DNA of 64,000 nucleotides. Source: Thalassovita sp. (lineage in GTDB: Bacteria; Pseudomonadota; Alphaproteobacteria; Rhodobacterales; Rhodobacteraceae). Below, piece by piece: positions 1-8,542 of the stretch. The position numbers and the translations under genes were made by a program. The notes under the pieces are model-generated. The model was given only the letters and a program-made list of their open reading frames with translations. It was not told the origin of the DNA and did no database searches. The stretch lies in contig JARGPB010000004.1 in assembly GCA_029212905.1 (NCBI GenBank), forward strand, positions 62,001 to 126,000, written 5' to 3'. Every line of letters starts with the position of its first letter. Within the stretch, counting starts at the first letter, position 1.

Positions 1-1439
1 TTGCGCAACGTCCCCCGGAACACCAACCCAGGAGACGGTTCGAATTTGGCCGACAGCTCCATGCCGAAATCGGCCCTGACTGGCGCATCAGGGTCGAAAA
101 AGCTGGGCGACAGGTAGGGTTTGAAATCCCAGTCGAATAGCGGATAGCGCCCGGCAATCGGGCTAAGCCCCGCCTGGACAGTGTCAAATTCCGCGCGGGC
201 ATAGCTGCGCCAGGCCCCGTCAGCATCGAACTCCAACTTCTCCATATCCGATCGGCGCAGCGTAACCGACGCGCCTCGCATACCGGAAACCATTGGCACA
301 ACAACAAAGGTATCCACCGCTGGCGCCGTCAACGCAGTCAAATGGCGCGCCGTACGGCCAATGGCCTGTGCCATATTTGCGTAGCGCTCGTTCTCGATCT
401 CGACGGTGGCGACCCGGTTCGCAATGTCGATGCCATGTACACGAATGCCATCCTTCAGCAGGGCGGCATTGATCCGGCTGGCCTGAACATTCGGGTTCAG
501 CATATCCTGCGACCAGCCCAGTTTTGCCAAATCAGCGCGCGGGACGACGGGCTGCGGGGCCTTGTCCTGACCGGCTCCGGCGGGCGGGGTCTTGGGGTTT
601 AGGCCAACAGTGACCGTCGCACCGATTTCCGACCCGTACAGGTAATTCAACCCCATGATGATATGCGGACGGTACGCATAGGACAGGCCAAAGTTCAGAG
701 GAGATTTACGGTTAAACGCAGAACCGTCCTCGTTCGGGTAGGCGTCCGAGGAATACTCGGCAATCAGGCGGAGTTTATCTGTGGCCTGCCATTCGATCCC
801 GCCGAACAAGGCTGCGTCCCCGCGAAACCAGTTGTTCGTCTGCACAACACCACCATTGTCAGCGCTGCGGCCGGGCCGCGTGTCGAAACTGTCTGACAAC
901 ACCGACAGCGGATTTCGGAACGATCCGACCCCTGCCAAGCGCCCCCAGCCGATGCCGCCAGTCACCCGAATGTCGGGCGTGACGTGTTTGCTGGCGACGA
1001 TATATTCAGACGAGTACAACCCAGTCCCAAGAAAGTCATTCAGACCGATCGCAACGGCTGGACGGCGGTGATCTTCGTCCAACAGGCGGTAATGTAGCGA
1101 AAAACTGCGGTCGAACCGGAAATCCGACACAGGATTGTCAGGGTAGGGCCGGACATCATACAGCAGCGCATAGCGGAAACTGCCGGACAAACGAGGCGTA
1201 ATCTGAAACGTCAGCGTGTTGCGCGTCTGGTTCTGAAAGTGGCTGGAGGTAAAGGCCAGCTCTCCGTCCGGACGGCTGTAGGCCGAGGGCATGTCGATCA
1301 GCCCCGAAAACCCGTAGGTGTTGTATCCGGCATGGCCTGAAAACCCGCCCGCTTGTTGCGGTATGGCGGGTGTCGCGCTCATCAGCGCAATGCAGGATGC
1401 AGTCATCCCACACCAGTTGTGTACGGTCCGGCGTTTCAT
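1..1439 (-). CDS. YjbH-family exopolysaccharide outer-membrane protein (partial)
   Basis: Reading leftward from the ATG at 1439, the frame stays open to base 1, so about 480 N-terminal residues are visible and the C-terminus lies outside the window. The N-terminus resembles a signal peptide (hydrophobic MTASCIALMSATPA). It is followed by YNTYGFSGLIDMPSAYSRPD and strand-rich segments such as SFRYALLYDVRPYP and VTGGIGWGRLAG, as in YjbH proteins. That family is predicted to form an outer-membrane barrel and acts in exopolysaccharide production with YjbEFG. It is the last visible gene of the polysaccharide operon, 97 bases after the phosphatase, which supports an export or surface role. The ribosome-binding site is weak. 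The family call comes from sequence pattern; the export role is inferred. Confidence 0.75.
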   Translation of the reverse strand, partial: MKRRTVHNWCGMTASCIALMSATPAIPQQAGGFSGHAGYNTYGFSGLIDMPSAYSRPDGELAFTSSHFQNQTRNTLTFQITPRLSGSFRYALLYDVRPYPDNPVSDFRFDRSFSLHYRLLDEDHRRPAVAIGLNDFLGTGLYSSEYIVASKHVTPDIRVTGGIGWGRLAGVGSFRNPLSVLSDSFDTRPGRSADNGGVVQTNNWFRGDAALFGGIEWQATDKLRLIAEYSSDAYPNEDGSAFNRKSPLNFGLSYAYRPHIIMGLNYLYGSEIGATVTVGLNPKTPPAGAGQDKAPQPVVPRADLAKLGWSQDMLNPNVQASRINAALLKDGIRVHGIDIANRVATVEIENERYANMAQAIGRTARHLTALTAPAVDTFVVVPMVSGMRGASVTLRRSDMEKLEFDADGAWRSYARAEFDTVQAGLSPIAGRYPLFDWDFKPYLSPSFFDPDAPVRADFGMELSAKFEPSPGLVFRGTLR

Positions 1440-1536
1440 CCCAGGTTTTGGCAGTCTTCACGATAGAGCAGCAGATACTCTCTGTATGACACAATATCTG
1501 GGGGGGATTTAACTGTTTTTTGCCCAATGCGGTCGA

Positions 1537-2298
1537 TTAAGTGGTCAAAAACCGCACCGAGTCCGCCGAAACAAGCGCAGCAGTCAGGCGTCCAGTCGCG
1601 TAAGCCCCTGTATCAATGGCGATACGGCCGCGTGCGGCCTTGGGTTGATCGACAATAACATGCCCATAAACAACCCACTGACCATCAACACGAGGTTTCT
1701 CGGCAAAGTCCTTGTGCCCCCAAATCAGATTCCGCGTAGATTGCAGTGGAATGGGCCGCGCGGGGTCCGCGCCCGCATGTGTCACCCAGACGTTCCCGCT
1801 GTTCCAGTGGGCCGGGCAGTTCCGCATCCACTCGATCACCGGGTCGCCCATGGCCAAGGCAAGGTTGTCGCGCATCCGTCTCAGATCATCCGGGTCGGTA
1901 CCAGCCGCCTGAACGCCATAGCTGGCCAACGTCTGAAGCCCACCGTATTTCAGCCAACGCGCGCCATTTTCCACTGGCTTGTCCAGAAACTTCAGGCACA
2001 TTTCCTCGTGGTTGCCACGCAGACAGAATACCGGCTGGGCGCCCTCTGTTGATGCTGACATCAACAGCTCCACGACTTGCGCACTGTTTTCACCCCGATC
2101 AATGTAATCCCCAACAAAGACAGCGGGCAAACCCGGAGATTGATCCAGAATGATGCGCTCCAGCTTCTCGACCAGATCGACGCGGCCATGCACGTCGCCG
2201 ATCACCAGAAACGGCTGATCAGGCGCGATCGGATCGGTGAAACCGTTCGCCGCATCTGTATCGCCTTTGCGACTGAATATGCCTCGGAGCGCTGCCAT
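1537..2298 (-). CDS. PPP-family metallophosphoesterase
   Basis: The 253-residue protein carries the full calcineurin-like signature in order: GDVHGR near residue 34, GDYIDRGEN near 63, RGNHEE near 96, then a late THAG and GH. These residues bind the two active-site metals in serine/threonine phosphatases and in symmetrical diadenosine tetraphosphatases. There is no signal peptide, so it is probably cytoplasmic. It lies 38 bases behind the YdcF gene in the polysaccharide operon, where such phosphatases often occur. The substrate cannot be read from sequence: either a phosphoprotein of polysaccharide control or a nucleotide is possible. Confidence 0.85.
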   Translation of the reverse strand: MAALRGIFSRKGDTDAANGFTDPIAPDQPFLVIGDVHGRVDLVEKLERIILDQSPGLPAVFVGDYIDRGENSAQVVELLMSASTEGAQPVFCLRGNHEEMCLKFLDKPVENGARWLKYGGLQTLASYGVQAAGTDPDDLRRMRDNLALAMGDPVIEWMRNCPAHWNSGNVWVTHAGADPARPIPLQSTRNLIWGHKDFAEKPRVDGQWVVYGHVIVDQPKAARGRIAIDTGAYATGRLTAALVSADSVRFLTT

Positions 2299-2336
2299 AC
2301 GCCCATCAATACCGGCGATCCCGTCAATAGCAAGAC

Positions 2337-3119
2337 CTAGCGCCCGGTCAGATTATAGGCAATTAATCCAATGGTTTCCTTTGTTGCCTTGTTGAACAAA
2401 TTCAGGTTGCGCGACAGGTTCCAGCCAAGCCCACCCACAAAGCTGCCCGAGCGGTGATCTACTGGCCAGGGGACGACCTGTGGCCACCCCGCGGCCTGGA
2501 AACTCTGGACCGCGCGGGGCATATGATAGGCCGAGGTCACAAGAACCCAGACCTCGGCCAGTTCTGGCTGGATCAACGCCAGAGAATTCCGCGCGTTCTC
2601 GGCTGTATTGCGCGAGGTTCTTTCAAGCAAGATACGCTCGGGCGCTATGCCGAGGCGGGTGAATAATTGATGGGCCATCGCAGCCTGCGGGACATCCGTA
2701 TTCCCCAGATCGCCCAACGCACCGCTGCCGCCGGTGAACAGCAGTTTGGCCTGGGGATGCGCAAGGGCCAGCGCAGCGCCTTCGATGAAGCGCTCGCCCG
2801 CATCGTTAGTTTGAGGCAACCCCCACTGCTGTGCGCGACCGGCCTGCTCGGCCCCACCCAGAACAATGATCCCATCGACAGCAACCAGATCAGGTGCAAC
2901 GGGAAAACGCGCCTCCAGCGGGCGGATCAACACGTCGCCCAGCGGCAATAGCGTAAGCAGCAGCAAAAACGTCAGCCCCAGGCCCACCCCGGTACGCGCC
3001 AATCGGAGACGACCCCGCCAACGGGCCCATGTGCCCAAAACCAACAGCAAGATGATCCAGGTTTCAGCCCTTATCAGAGCGCCGACCAGCTTGGAGAGGA
3101 TGAAAAATCCAGTGTCCAC
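2337..3119 (-). CDS. YdcF/SanA/ElyC family membrane protein (DUF218)
   Basis: The protein has 260 residues with two N-terminal membrane segments (around residues 15-30 and 45-62) and then a DUF218 domain: IIVLGGAEQAGR, LLFTGGSGALGD, ERTSRNTAENA and VTSAYHMPRA are the family hallmarks. Members such as ElyC and SanA are envelope proteins tied to undecaprenyl-carrier or peptidoglycan homeostasis, which fits a polysaccharide operon that uses the same lipid carrier. The start is GTG at 3119, directly overlapping the TAG of the upstream glycosyltransferase, with AGGAGG five bases before it. No enzymatic activity is assigned to the family with certainty. Confidence 0.8.
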   Translation of the reverse strand: MDTGFFILSKLVGALIRAETWIILLLVLGTWARWRGRLRLARTGVGLGLTFLLLLTLLPLGDVLIRPLEARFPVAPDLVAVDGIIVLGGAEQAGRAQQWGLPQTNDAGERFIEGAALALAHPQAKLLFTGGSGALGDLGNTDVPQAAMAHQLFTRLGIAPERILLERTSRNTAENARNSLALIQPELAEVWVLVTSAYHMPRAVQSFQAAGWPQVVPWPVDHRSGSFVGGLGWNLSRNLNLFNKATKETIGLIAYNLTGR

Positions 3120-4228
3120 TAGCGCCTCCTGACGTCTGCCAAAGCCTGTTGATAGGCCGCTACGACAAGCGCCTGATCATATTCGCGCTCCATTTTCTGG
3201 CGACCGGCCAACCCCATGGATCGTCTCTGTTCCGGCGCAAGTGCCAGAAATCTAAGACACGCCTCTGCAAGGCTCTCGGCGCTTTGCATCTGACACAAGA
3301 ACCCGGTGATGCCGTCTTGTACGACGGCGCGGCATCCGGGCACATCGGTCGCAATCAAAGGACGCGCCATTGCCGCGGCTTCGATCAATGTGCGCGGTGC
3401 GCCCTCGCGATAAGAGGGCAAAACCACGCAATCTGCTGCGGCCAGATACGTCCGCACATCTGATGTCTCGCCCAGATACTCCAGGTCTGTTTCGGACGAC
3501 CATGCGGTAACAACGTCGGGCGGGATAGCCGAGCGGTTTTCAGCCCCCATTGGCCCAAGAATGCGAAACTGCGCCTGCGGGTGGGTTTGCTTGACGATCC
3601 GCGCAGCCTGCGCGTATTCCATCACTCCTTTGTCGCGGATCAGTCGGGCAACCATCAGGAAAACCGGCGCGTCACCACCCGGCAGAGGCGCTGCTTCAAA
3701 ACTGTCCAGGTCAATCCCAGACCCGGGCAGCAAACGAGCCTGCCGGGCAGTAATCAGCCCCCGATCCAGAAACAGTGCCTGATCGTCCTCATTTTGAAAA
3801 AACACCACCTGAAGATCGCGGAAACAGAACCGATACAGCCCCTCGGCCACGCGCTGCAACGCCCGCCCTGACAAAAAGGCCGTTCCCAGCCCTGTGACGT
3901 TCGGGATAAACGAGATCCCCAGCGACCGCGCCGCCAACGCTCCGAACAGGTTATTCTTGATCGTGAAGCTTAGCACCATCTCGGCATCCAGCCGTTGGAA
4001 GTGACGTTTCAGGCGGCGCATCAGACGCCATCCGCTGATCGGGGACAGCCCCTTGGCGTCCATCTTCAGCGGCACAAAGGCGCAGCCCATATTTCGCAAG
4101 GCCTGTTCGCTCCCGTCTGCTGGGGCAAGCACTGTGACGTGATGGCCTCGTGCCACCAGGAACTCCACCAAAGGGCGCCGGAAATTGACGATATTCCATG
4201 CAGCATTGACGGTAAGAACAATCCGCAT
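3119..4228 (-). CDS. Glycosyltransferase family 4 (GT-B fold)
   Basis: About 369 residues. The N-terminal half has the GT4 acceptor-side pattern (NAAWNIVNFRRPLVEFL, HVTVLAPADGSE). The C-terminal half carries the donor-binding region VARLIRDKGVMEYAQAA and the EX7E-like stretch PSYREGAPRTLIEAAAMARP. It probably adds one sugar to the lipid-linked repeat unit at the inner face of the inner membrane; the sugar is not predictable. The ATG at 4228 lies five bases after the EpsG stop codon with GGAG upstream. An in-frame TTG at 4246 would lengthen it by six residues but overlaps EpsG. Confidence 0.85.
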   Translation of the reverse strand: MRIVLTVNAAWNIVNFRRPLVEFLVARGHHVTVLAPADGSEQALRNMGCAFVPLKMDAKGLSPISGWRLMRRLKRHFQRLDAEMVLSFTIKNNLFGALAARSLGISFIPNVTGLGTAFLSGRALQRVAEGLYRFCFRDLQVVFFQNEDDQALFLDRGLITARQARLLPGSGIDLDSFEAAPLPGGDAPVFLMVARLIRDKGVMEYAQAARIVKQTHPQAQFRILGPMGAENRSAIPPDVVTAWSSETDLEYLGETSDVRTYLAAADCVVLPSYREGAPRTLIEAAAMARPLIATDVPGCRAVVQDGITGFLCQMQSAESLAEACLRFLALAPEQRRSMGLAGRQKMEREYDQALVVAAYQQALADVRRR

Positions 4229-4232
4229 TTGG

Positions 4233-5297
4233 CTAGGCTCCGCCAAGGATCAAGAAGCTAAAACTGCGGTAGGGATTATAGCACTGCTCGGCATGTGAGG
4301 ACGTTAGGAACCAGAACATCTGATACATACCGTAGGCTAACGCGGGCATCGCCCGGACCAACAGAGCCTGTTGACGGGGGGCAATCGTCAACGACAGATA
4401 CACGAAGGTCAGGATGCTAAAGGGCATCACGTAGAAATTGATCCGGTGCAGGGCAATCGACGAATAGAATGCGATCGGCAACAGCGCGAAACAGATAATC
4501 ACAAACAGTTTCAGCAGGCCGTAGGCCTCGGGGTGTGCCGCGCGCAGTTCCTTGTAGTATTTCAAGAAGAACAGTTGCGGCAGCATGATCAGCGCATAGC
4601 GGATCAACGCGCCCTTAGAGGTGATCTCGCCATAGGCATGGTCAACATAGCGGTCTGCATAGACATCCAGACGGTCGCTCAGCAGATAGACCGCGAGGGG
4701 ACTAACCAAAACCACCCCGGCGATGATCCGCCCCGCGCTGATCTTGCGCCCTGCCAGAAACGCGATCGGCAAAAAGATATAGGCCGAGCTGTGGAATTGG
4801 GCGCCTGACATGATGATCAACGCGGTCATCAGGCGGTTTCCTTTCACAAAGCTGACCGTCGCAAGGGTCAGCGCCGCTGTTGCGATCCCCTGTCTGATCC
4901 CGGACATGCCCAGCTGCACAATGAGGACGGGAAACAGCAGCGCCATGATCATGACCGGGCTTTTGTGAGCGCGGGCAAACATGAAATACGCGGCCAACAT
5001 CAACGCCGAGGCTGCAATATTCAGCCACATGTAGTGCGCGCCCATAGTCTTGAGTATCGCCGAAAGCAGCTGAAAACCGGGCTCCTGATAGGCAAAGATT
5101 TCTTGCAGGTGGATGCCAGGAAGAGTGTCCAAATACCGCAGGTAATAGGCTTTGTAATCGCACCCAACGATATAGCGCGTGCCCATGAACCACAGCAAAA
5201 ACAGGCAAACGCCCAGCATCGTGGACAGATTCCGGCGATCAGGAACGGACAGGCCCAACAGTGCCATCGACGTAAATACCGTCAAATATACGATCAT
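4233..5297 (-). CDS. EpsG-family polysaccharide polymerase-like membrane protein
   Basis: The 354-residue protein is almost entirely hydrophobic, with around ten membrane-spanning segments. The N-terminal loop RYIVGCDYKAYYLRYL matches the R-x-x-x-G-x-D-Y motif of the EpsG family. EpsG proteins replace Wzy polymerases in many exopolysaccharide loci and polymerise repeat units at the periplasmic face. No other Wzy-like protein is present in the visible part of the operon, so this is the best polymerase candidate (inference). The ATG at 5297 overlaps the upstream deacetylase TGA, and AGGAGGG lies just ahead, so translation is probably coupled. Confidence 0.8.
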   Translation of the reverse strand: MIVYLTVFTSMALLGLSVPDRRNLSTMLGVCLFLLWFMGTRYIVGCDYKAYYLRYLDTLPGIHLQEIFAYQEPGFQLLSAILKTMGAHYMWLNIAASALMLAAYFMFARAHKSPVMIMALLFPVLIVQLGMSGIRQGIATAALTLATVSFVKGNRLMTALIIMSGAQFHSSAYIFLPIAFLAGRKISAGRIIAGVVLVSPLAVYLLSDRLDVYADRYVDHAYGEITSKGALIRYALIMLPQLFFLKYYKELRAAHPEAYGLLKLFVIICFALLPIAFYSSIALHRINFYVMPFSILTFVYLSLTIAPRQQALLVRAMPALAYGMYQMFWFLTSSHAEQCYNPYRSFSFLILGGA

Positions 5298-6268
5298 ATG
5301 GCGCCCTCCTGTTCTGCGATGTCCGCCATTGTATTGCTTTCGAACCCGTATTGGTCTCTGAGCCGGACAAAGGCCCCAAGGATGACTTCAAGCTGCGCCA
5401 TATTCTGCGCGGTATTGCGACCCATATTATGGGGGTGCCACCAGAGGTGATAGTGCTTTCCCTGGGTTGCGGCAGTCTCCATTTCGCGCAGAATACGAGC
5501 CTGATGCAGGCGCGAATATATTGGCATCCGGGACGACCACGGGCGCAGAAACCGCGATGCGGGAATGTTGATGCCCCCCTCTTGCGGCGCGGGCATGTCA
5601 AAGCTCTGATCCCCCAGGACCGGCACGGCGCCATCCAGCAATCGCAACGCACGAACAGGCAAGGACTGTTCGGCTCCAGAGCGCGTACGATAGATCCGGC
5701 CTTTGGGCACCCCACGCCAGGCTGTCATGCCTTGATCCTGGCATATGCGGATTTGTTCGGGCCCCATCTGGTTGCGCGGAAATACGATGCTGCGCAGGGT
5801 GTGCCCGGCATGATCCGCAATCGCGCAGGCCGCTTGGATATCAGCGCTCCAGGCAGCAGCACTCATGCCGGGCTCTAACGCGTAAACGTGGCCGTATGTG
5901 TGCGAGGCAATTTCCTGACCTTCGGCCTGCGCAATCTGGTCCAGCAAGGAACGCCCGAAATGATAGGGATCGTCCTGTTCGTCCTTTCCAACTACGTCCG
6001 TCAGATCGGGATAGGGCGACAGGTTCGCGGCGCCATAGTTCGGCTGCACCGTGGGGGCGAAAGACCGCATTTCGTCTCTGTTTCGCGCAAAAAGCAGCCC
6101 AACGGTCGCCCAAGTGGCACGCACCTGATGCTTGCGGAACAATTCCAGCATCAACGGGATTGCCCGCCTCCCCCCGAGGATCGCATCGCCATAGTCGCCC
6201 ACCGAGCGATGATCGCGCACACCCCACATCAGTTCGAAATCCAGGGAAATGATGAATCTACCCGCCAT
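5294..6268 (-). CDS. Polysaccharide deacetylase family protein (NodB-like)
   Basis: The start is taken at the ATG at 6268 (MAGRFIISLDFELMWG), which has GGGGGTAAGG upstream and overlaps the ATP-grasp stop by 11 bases. An upstream in-frame start at 6307 would lie deep in that gene. SLDFELMWG gives the acidic residue of the NodB motif, and EIASHTYGHVY gives the H-x-x-x-H-like metal site in carbohydrate esterase family 4 style. No signal peptide is evident, so it may act on cytoplasmic lipid-linked sugars or be peripheral. It may remove N-acetyl groups from the polymer. About 324 residues, a normal length. Confidence 0.8.
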   Translation of the reverse strand: MAGRFIISLDFELMWGVRDHRSVGDYGDAILGGRRAIPLMLELFRKHQVRATWATVGLLFARNRDEMRSFAPTVQPNYGAANLSPYPDLTDVVGKDEQDDPYHFGRSLLDQIAQAEGQEIASHTYGHVYALEPGMSAAAWSADIQAACAIADHAGHTLRSIVFPRNQMGPEQIRICQDQGMTAWRGVPKGRIYRTRSGAEQSLPVRALRLLDGAVPVLGDQSFDMPAPQEGGINIPASRFLRPWSSRMPIYSRLHQARILREMETAATQGKHYHLWWHPHNMGRNTAQNMAQLEVILGAFVRLRDQYGFESNTMADIAEQEGAI

Positions 6269-7448
6269 CCTTACCCCCAAAAAGGCGCCGCATGGCCTTG
6301 CGTGCAAAGTTCCCCAATTCCGTCAGCGCCGGTTTAGGATCGTCCCAGGCAAAAACTGCATAAGTATGGGCTCGCGCGGTGCCTGCCGCCTCGATCTGCG
6401 GCGCAGGCAGGACAAAATCAGATTTCAGGCGATAAAACAGGCTCGAATACAGATCTTTGGGGCCGTATTTCCACCGCACGCCGTTGATCTGAGGTGCATC
6501 AGGCAAGGGATCAAGACCCGCAAGAGCCCGATACGCCTGTACGACAACAGGAACACCCGCTGGATCCGTGACCGAGAACCAAAGCGAAGGCCGCGTGTTG
6601 ATCTCGATTATCTTCAATTGCCCAGTGTTAGGGTCTGTTTTGAACTCAGCCGCTGCAATTCCCTGATAGCCAAGCGCCGTCAAAAGACGCTCGGCGATCT
6701 TGGCGCTGTCGTGTTCCGGGTGGCTTTGCACCAAAGACGCAGATCCAAAACCTGGCGGGAACTGGCGCAGTTTTCGGGCGGTAAAATCAATACGCACGCC
6801 CTGCCTGTCCAGATACCCACACCATAGGGTGATATTGCTTTCGGGACCGGGCACGATTTCTTGGACCAATAGCGTCCCAGCGCCCTTGGGAATCTGCGCC
6901 ACGTGTCGGGAATACTCGCGGACGTCGCGGGCGATCCAGCCTTTCTGACCCTTCATCTGATCTTTGATCATCTGAATCAGCGCGGGCTTGATCATACAAG
7001 GATAAGTGATCGTGTCGCCCAAACCGGCGATCTGTTCCACCGTACCTGACCAAAGGCGTGGATAGGCAACGTCGTGGACATCACATAAGCCATAGAAGCT
7101 TTGCTTATCCATGATCCGCGCGGCCATTCCATCGGCATAGCTTTCCTGAAACCGGAAATGCCGCGACAAGCGGTCGGCATGGTCAATCACAAGGTCGATG
7201 TCCTGATCCGACGTCGGGATCAGAACGGGCTGTGTGCCCCCGGCGGGAAAGGCGGCACAGAGTTTGTCCAACTTCTCGGCTGGATCAGAGCCTAATATCA
7301 CCTGCTTGCAATACCGTGATGCCCCGCCAGACTGAGGCCCGTCTGCAACCCCCGTCACATGCACGCCAAGGCGCCCCAACGTCCGCACAACATGCAAACC
7401 CGTCGGGGACAGACCCATCACAACAGCCGGGGGCAGACGCTCGGTCAT
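6258..7448 (-). CDS. ATP-grasp domain ligase in the polysaccharide operon
   Basis: The 396-residue protein starts with a Rossmann-like preATP-grasp segment (PAVVMGLSPTGLHVVRTLG). An ATP-grasp core follows with DKQSFYGLCD, CMIKPALIQMIK, VQEIVPGPESNI and the metal-binding EINTRPSLWFS near residue 280. The overall shape resembles carbamoyl-phosphate-synthase-large-chain-like carboxylate-amine ligases such as D-aspartate ligase. In a capsule operon such an enzyme could attach an amino acid or amine to a uronic acid carboxyl group; this is inferred from the uronate enzymes at the head of the operon. It overlaps the upstream glycosyltransferase by an ATGA junction. Confidence 0.75.
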   Translation of the reverse strand: MTERLPPAVVMGLSPTGLHVVRTLGRLGVHVTGVADGPQSGGASRYCKQVILGSDPAEKLDKLCAAFPAGGTQPVLIPTSDQDIDLVIDHADRLSRHFRFQESYADGMAARIMDKQSFYGLCDVHDVAYPRLWSGTVEQIAGLGDTITYPCMIKPALIQMIKDQMKGQKGWIARDVREYSRHVAQIPKGAGTLLVQEIVPGPESNITLWCGYLDRQGVRIDFTARKLRQFPPGFGSASLVQSHPEHDSAKIAERLLTALGYQGIAAAEFKTDPNTGQLKIIEINTRPSLWFSVTDPAGVPVVVQAYRALAGLDPLPDAPQINGVRWKYGPKDLYSSLFYRLKSDFVLPAPQIEAAGTARAHTYAVFAWDDPKPALTELGNFARKAMRRLFGGKDGG

Positions 7449-8542
7449 GTCCGGGCCCCTAGAACCTGGTCGAATATATCGCGCATTTTCCCGGCCTGTT
7501 TGGCCGGATCAAAGCGTTGCTCGACCTCGGCACGCGCGGCGGTGGCAATACGCTGCCGTGCCGTGGCATCGTTGATCAACACCTCCAGCGCAGCGGCCCA
7601 GTCCTCGGGGTTATCGCACAGGTACCCCGTCTCTCGGTGGCGCAAGAGTTCCAGATTATACCCGATGGCGCTGCAAACCGGGACGACTCCGGCCGCCATA
7701 TAGGTGCGCGCCTTGCCGCCGGATTTACCTTGGGCCCAATCCTCGGACGGAAGAGGCATCAGACCGATGTCATACCGCCCGAGCGCCTCTAGCTCTCCAT
7801 CCAGGGACCATGGGTGCAAATCCCAGGGCACGTCCTGCATTGTGAAATCACCGCCGCCCATAATTTCCCATTTCAGATCGGGGTGCCGTCTAGCGATATC
7901 CTGCAAGACCGGCGCGATCAGCGTCAGGTATTTCACAGTCGAAGGTGAGCCCAGCCAGCCAATCGTCACGGGCCGGTTATTGCTGTGCGGTGCGTGCATC
8001 GGGATGCGCTTCGTGTCTTCGGCCACCTCCAGCGTGACCGCGCGGCCCCCTTCGGCAATCGCTGCGTCGCGCAGCCAGTTATTGCCAGCAACCGTGCAAT
8101 CGACCAGACGGAACAGATCCTTTACTTTGCCGGGGGCGCGAAGAAAGCTGGCAAGCGGCGTGTAGCGGCTGGGTTTGTGAATAAACAGCGCATCGTCGTA
8201 GTCGAACACCAGCACGGCACCGCGCTTTTTCAGCCAACGCTCAATCACCGGCGGGCCGAAGGGAAGCAACTCGCGCTGAAGATATATCACGTCATAACGC
8301 CGCCAGTTCCTAAGCGCCCAAAGCCGCCGCGACACAGCTTTCAGCGTTGCCCATATTTTGGCCCCCGTACGCCGCGGCTGGGTCGATAGCCGGTACATTT
8401 CATGATCCATCAGGCTCTGTACGTCGGCCTGAATGCCCAAAGCCGAAAGATGGGGTAGGTACTGAAACACACGATACCGGGACGAGGCGCCCTCGACCGG
8501 GTAGCGCGTCAAAAACAATACCGAGAGCCTGCGTTGCGTCAT
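7445..8542 (-). CDS. Glycosyltransferase, GT4-like
   Basis: 365 residues. The N-terminus SVLFLTRYPVEGASSRYRVFQYL is typical of GT-B transferases that act on long-chain polysaccharides. The donor region includes IGWLGSPSTVKYL, and the C-terminal GGKARTYMAAGVVPVCS takes the place of the EX7E motif. Start and stop both overlap neighbouring genes by four bases, so it is co-translated with the glycosyltransferase before it and the ATP-grasp ligase after it. Cytoplasmic, presumably peripheral to the membrane. Sugar specificity unknown. Confidence 0.8.
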   Translation of the reverse strand: MTQRRLSVLFLTRYPVEGASSRYRVFQYLPHLSALGIQADVQSLMDHEMYRLSTQPRRTGAKIWATLKAVSRRLWALRNWRRYDVIYLQRELLPFGPPVIERWLKKRGAVLVFDYDDALFIHKPSRYTPLASFLRAPGKVKDLFRLVDCTVAGNNWLRDAAIAEGGRAVTLEVAEDTKRIPMHAPHSNNRPVTIGWLGSPSTVKYLTLIAPVLQDIARRHPDLKWEIMGGGDFTMQDVPWDLHPWSLDGELEALGRYDIGLMPLPSEDWAQGKSGGKARTYMAAGVVPVCSAIGYNLELLRHRETGYLCDNPEDWAAALEVLINDATARQRIATAARAEVEQRFDPAKQAGKMRDIFDQVLGART

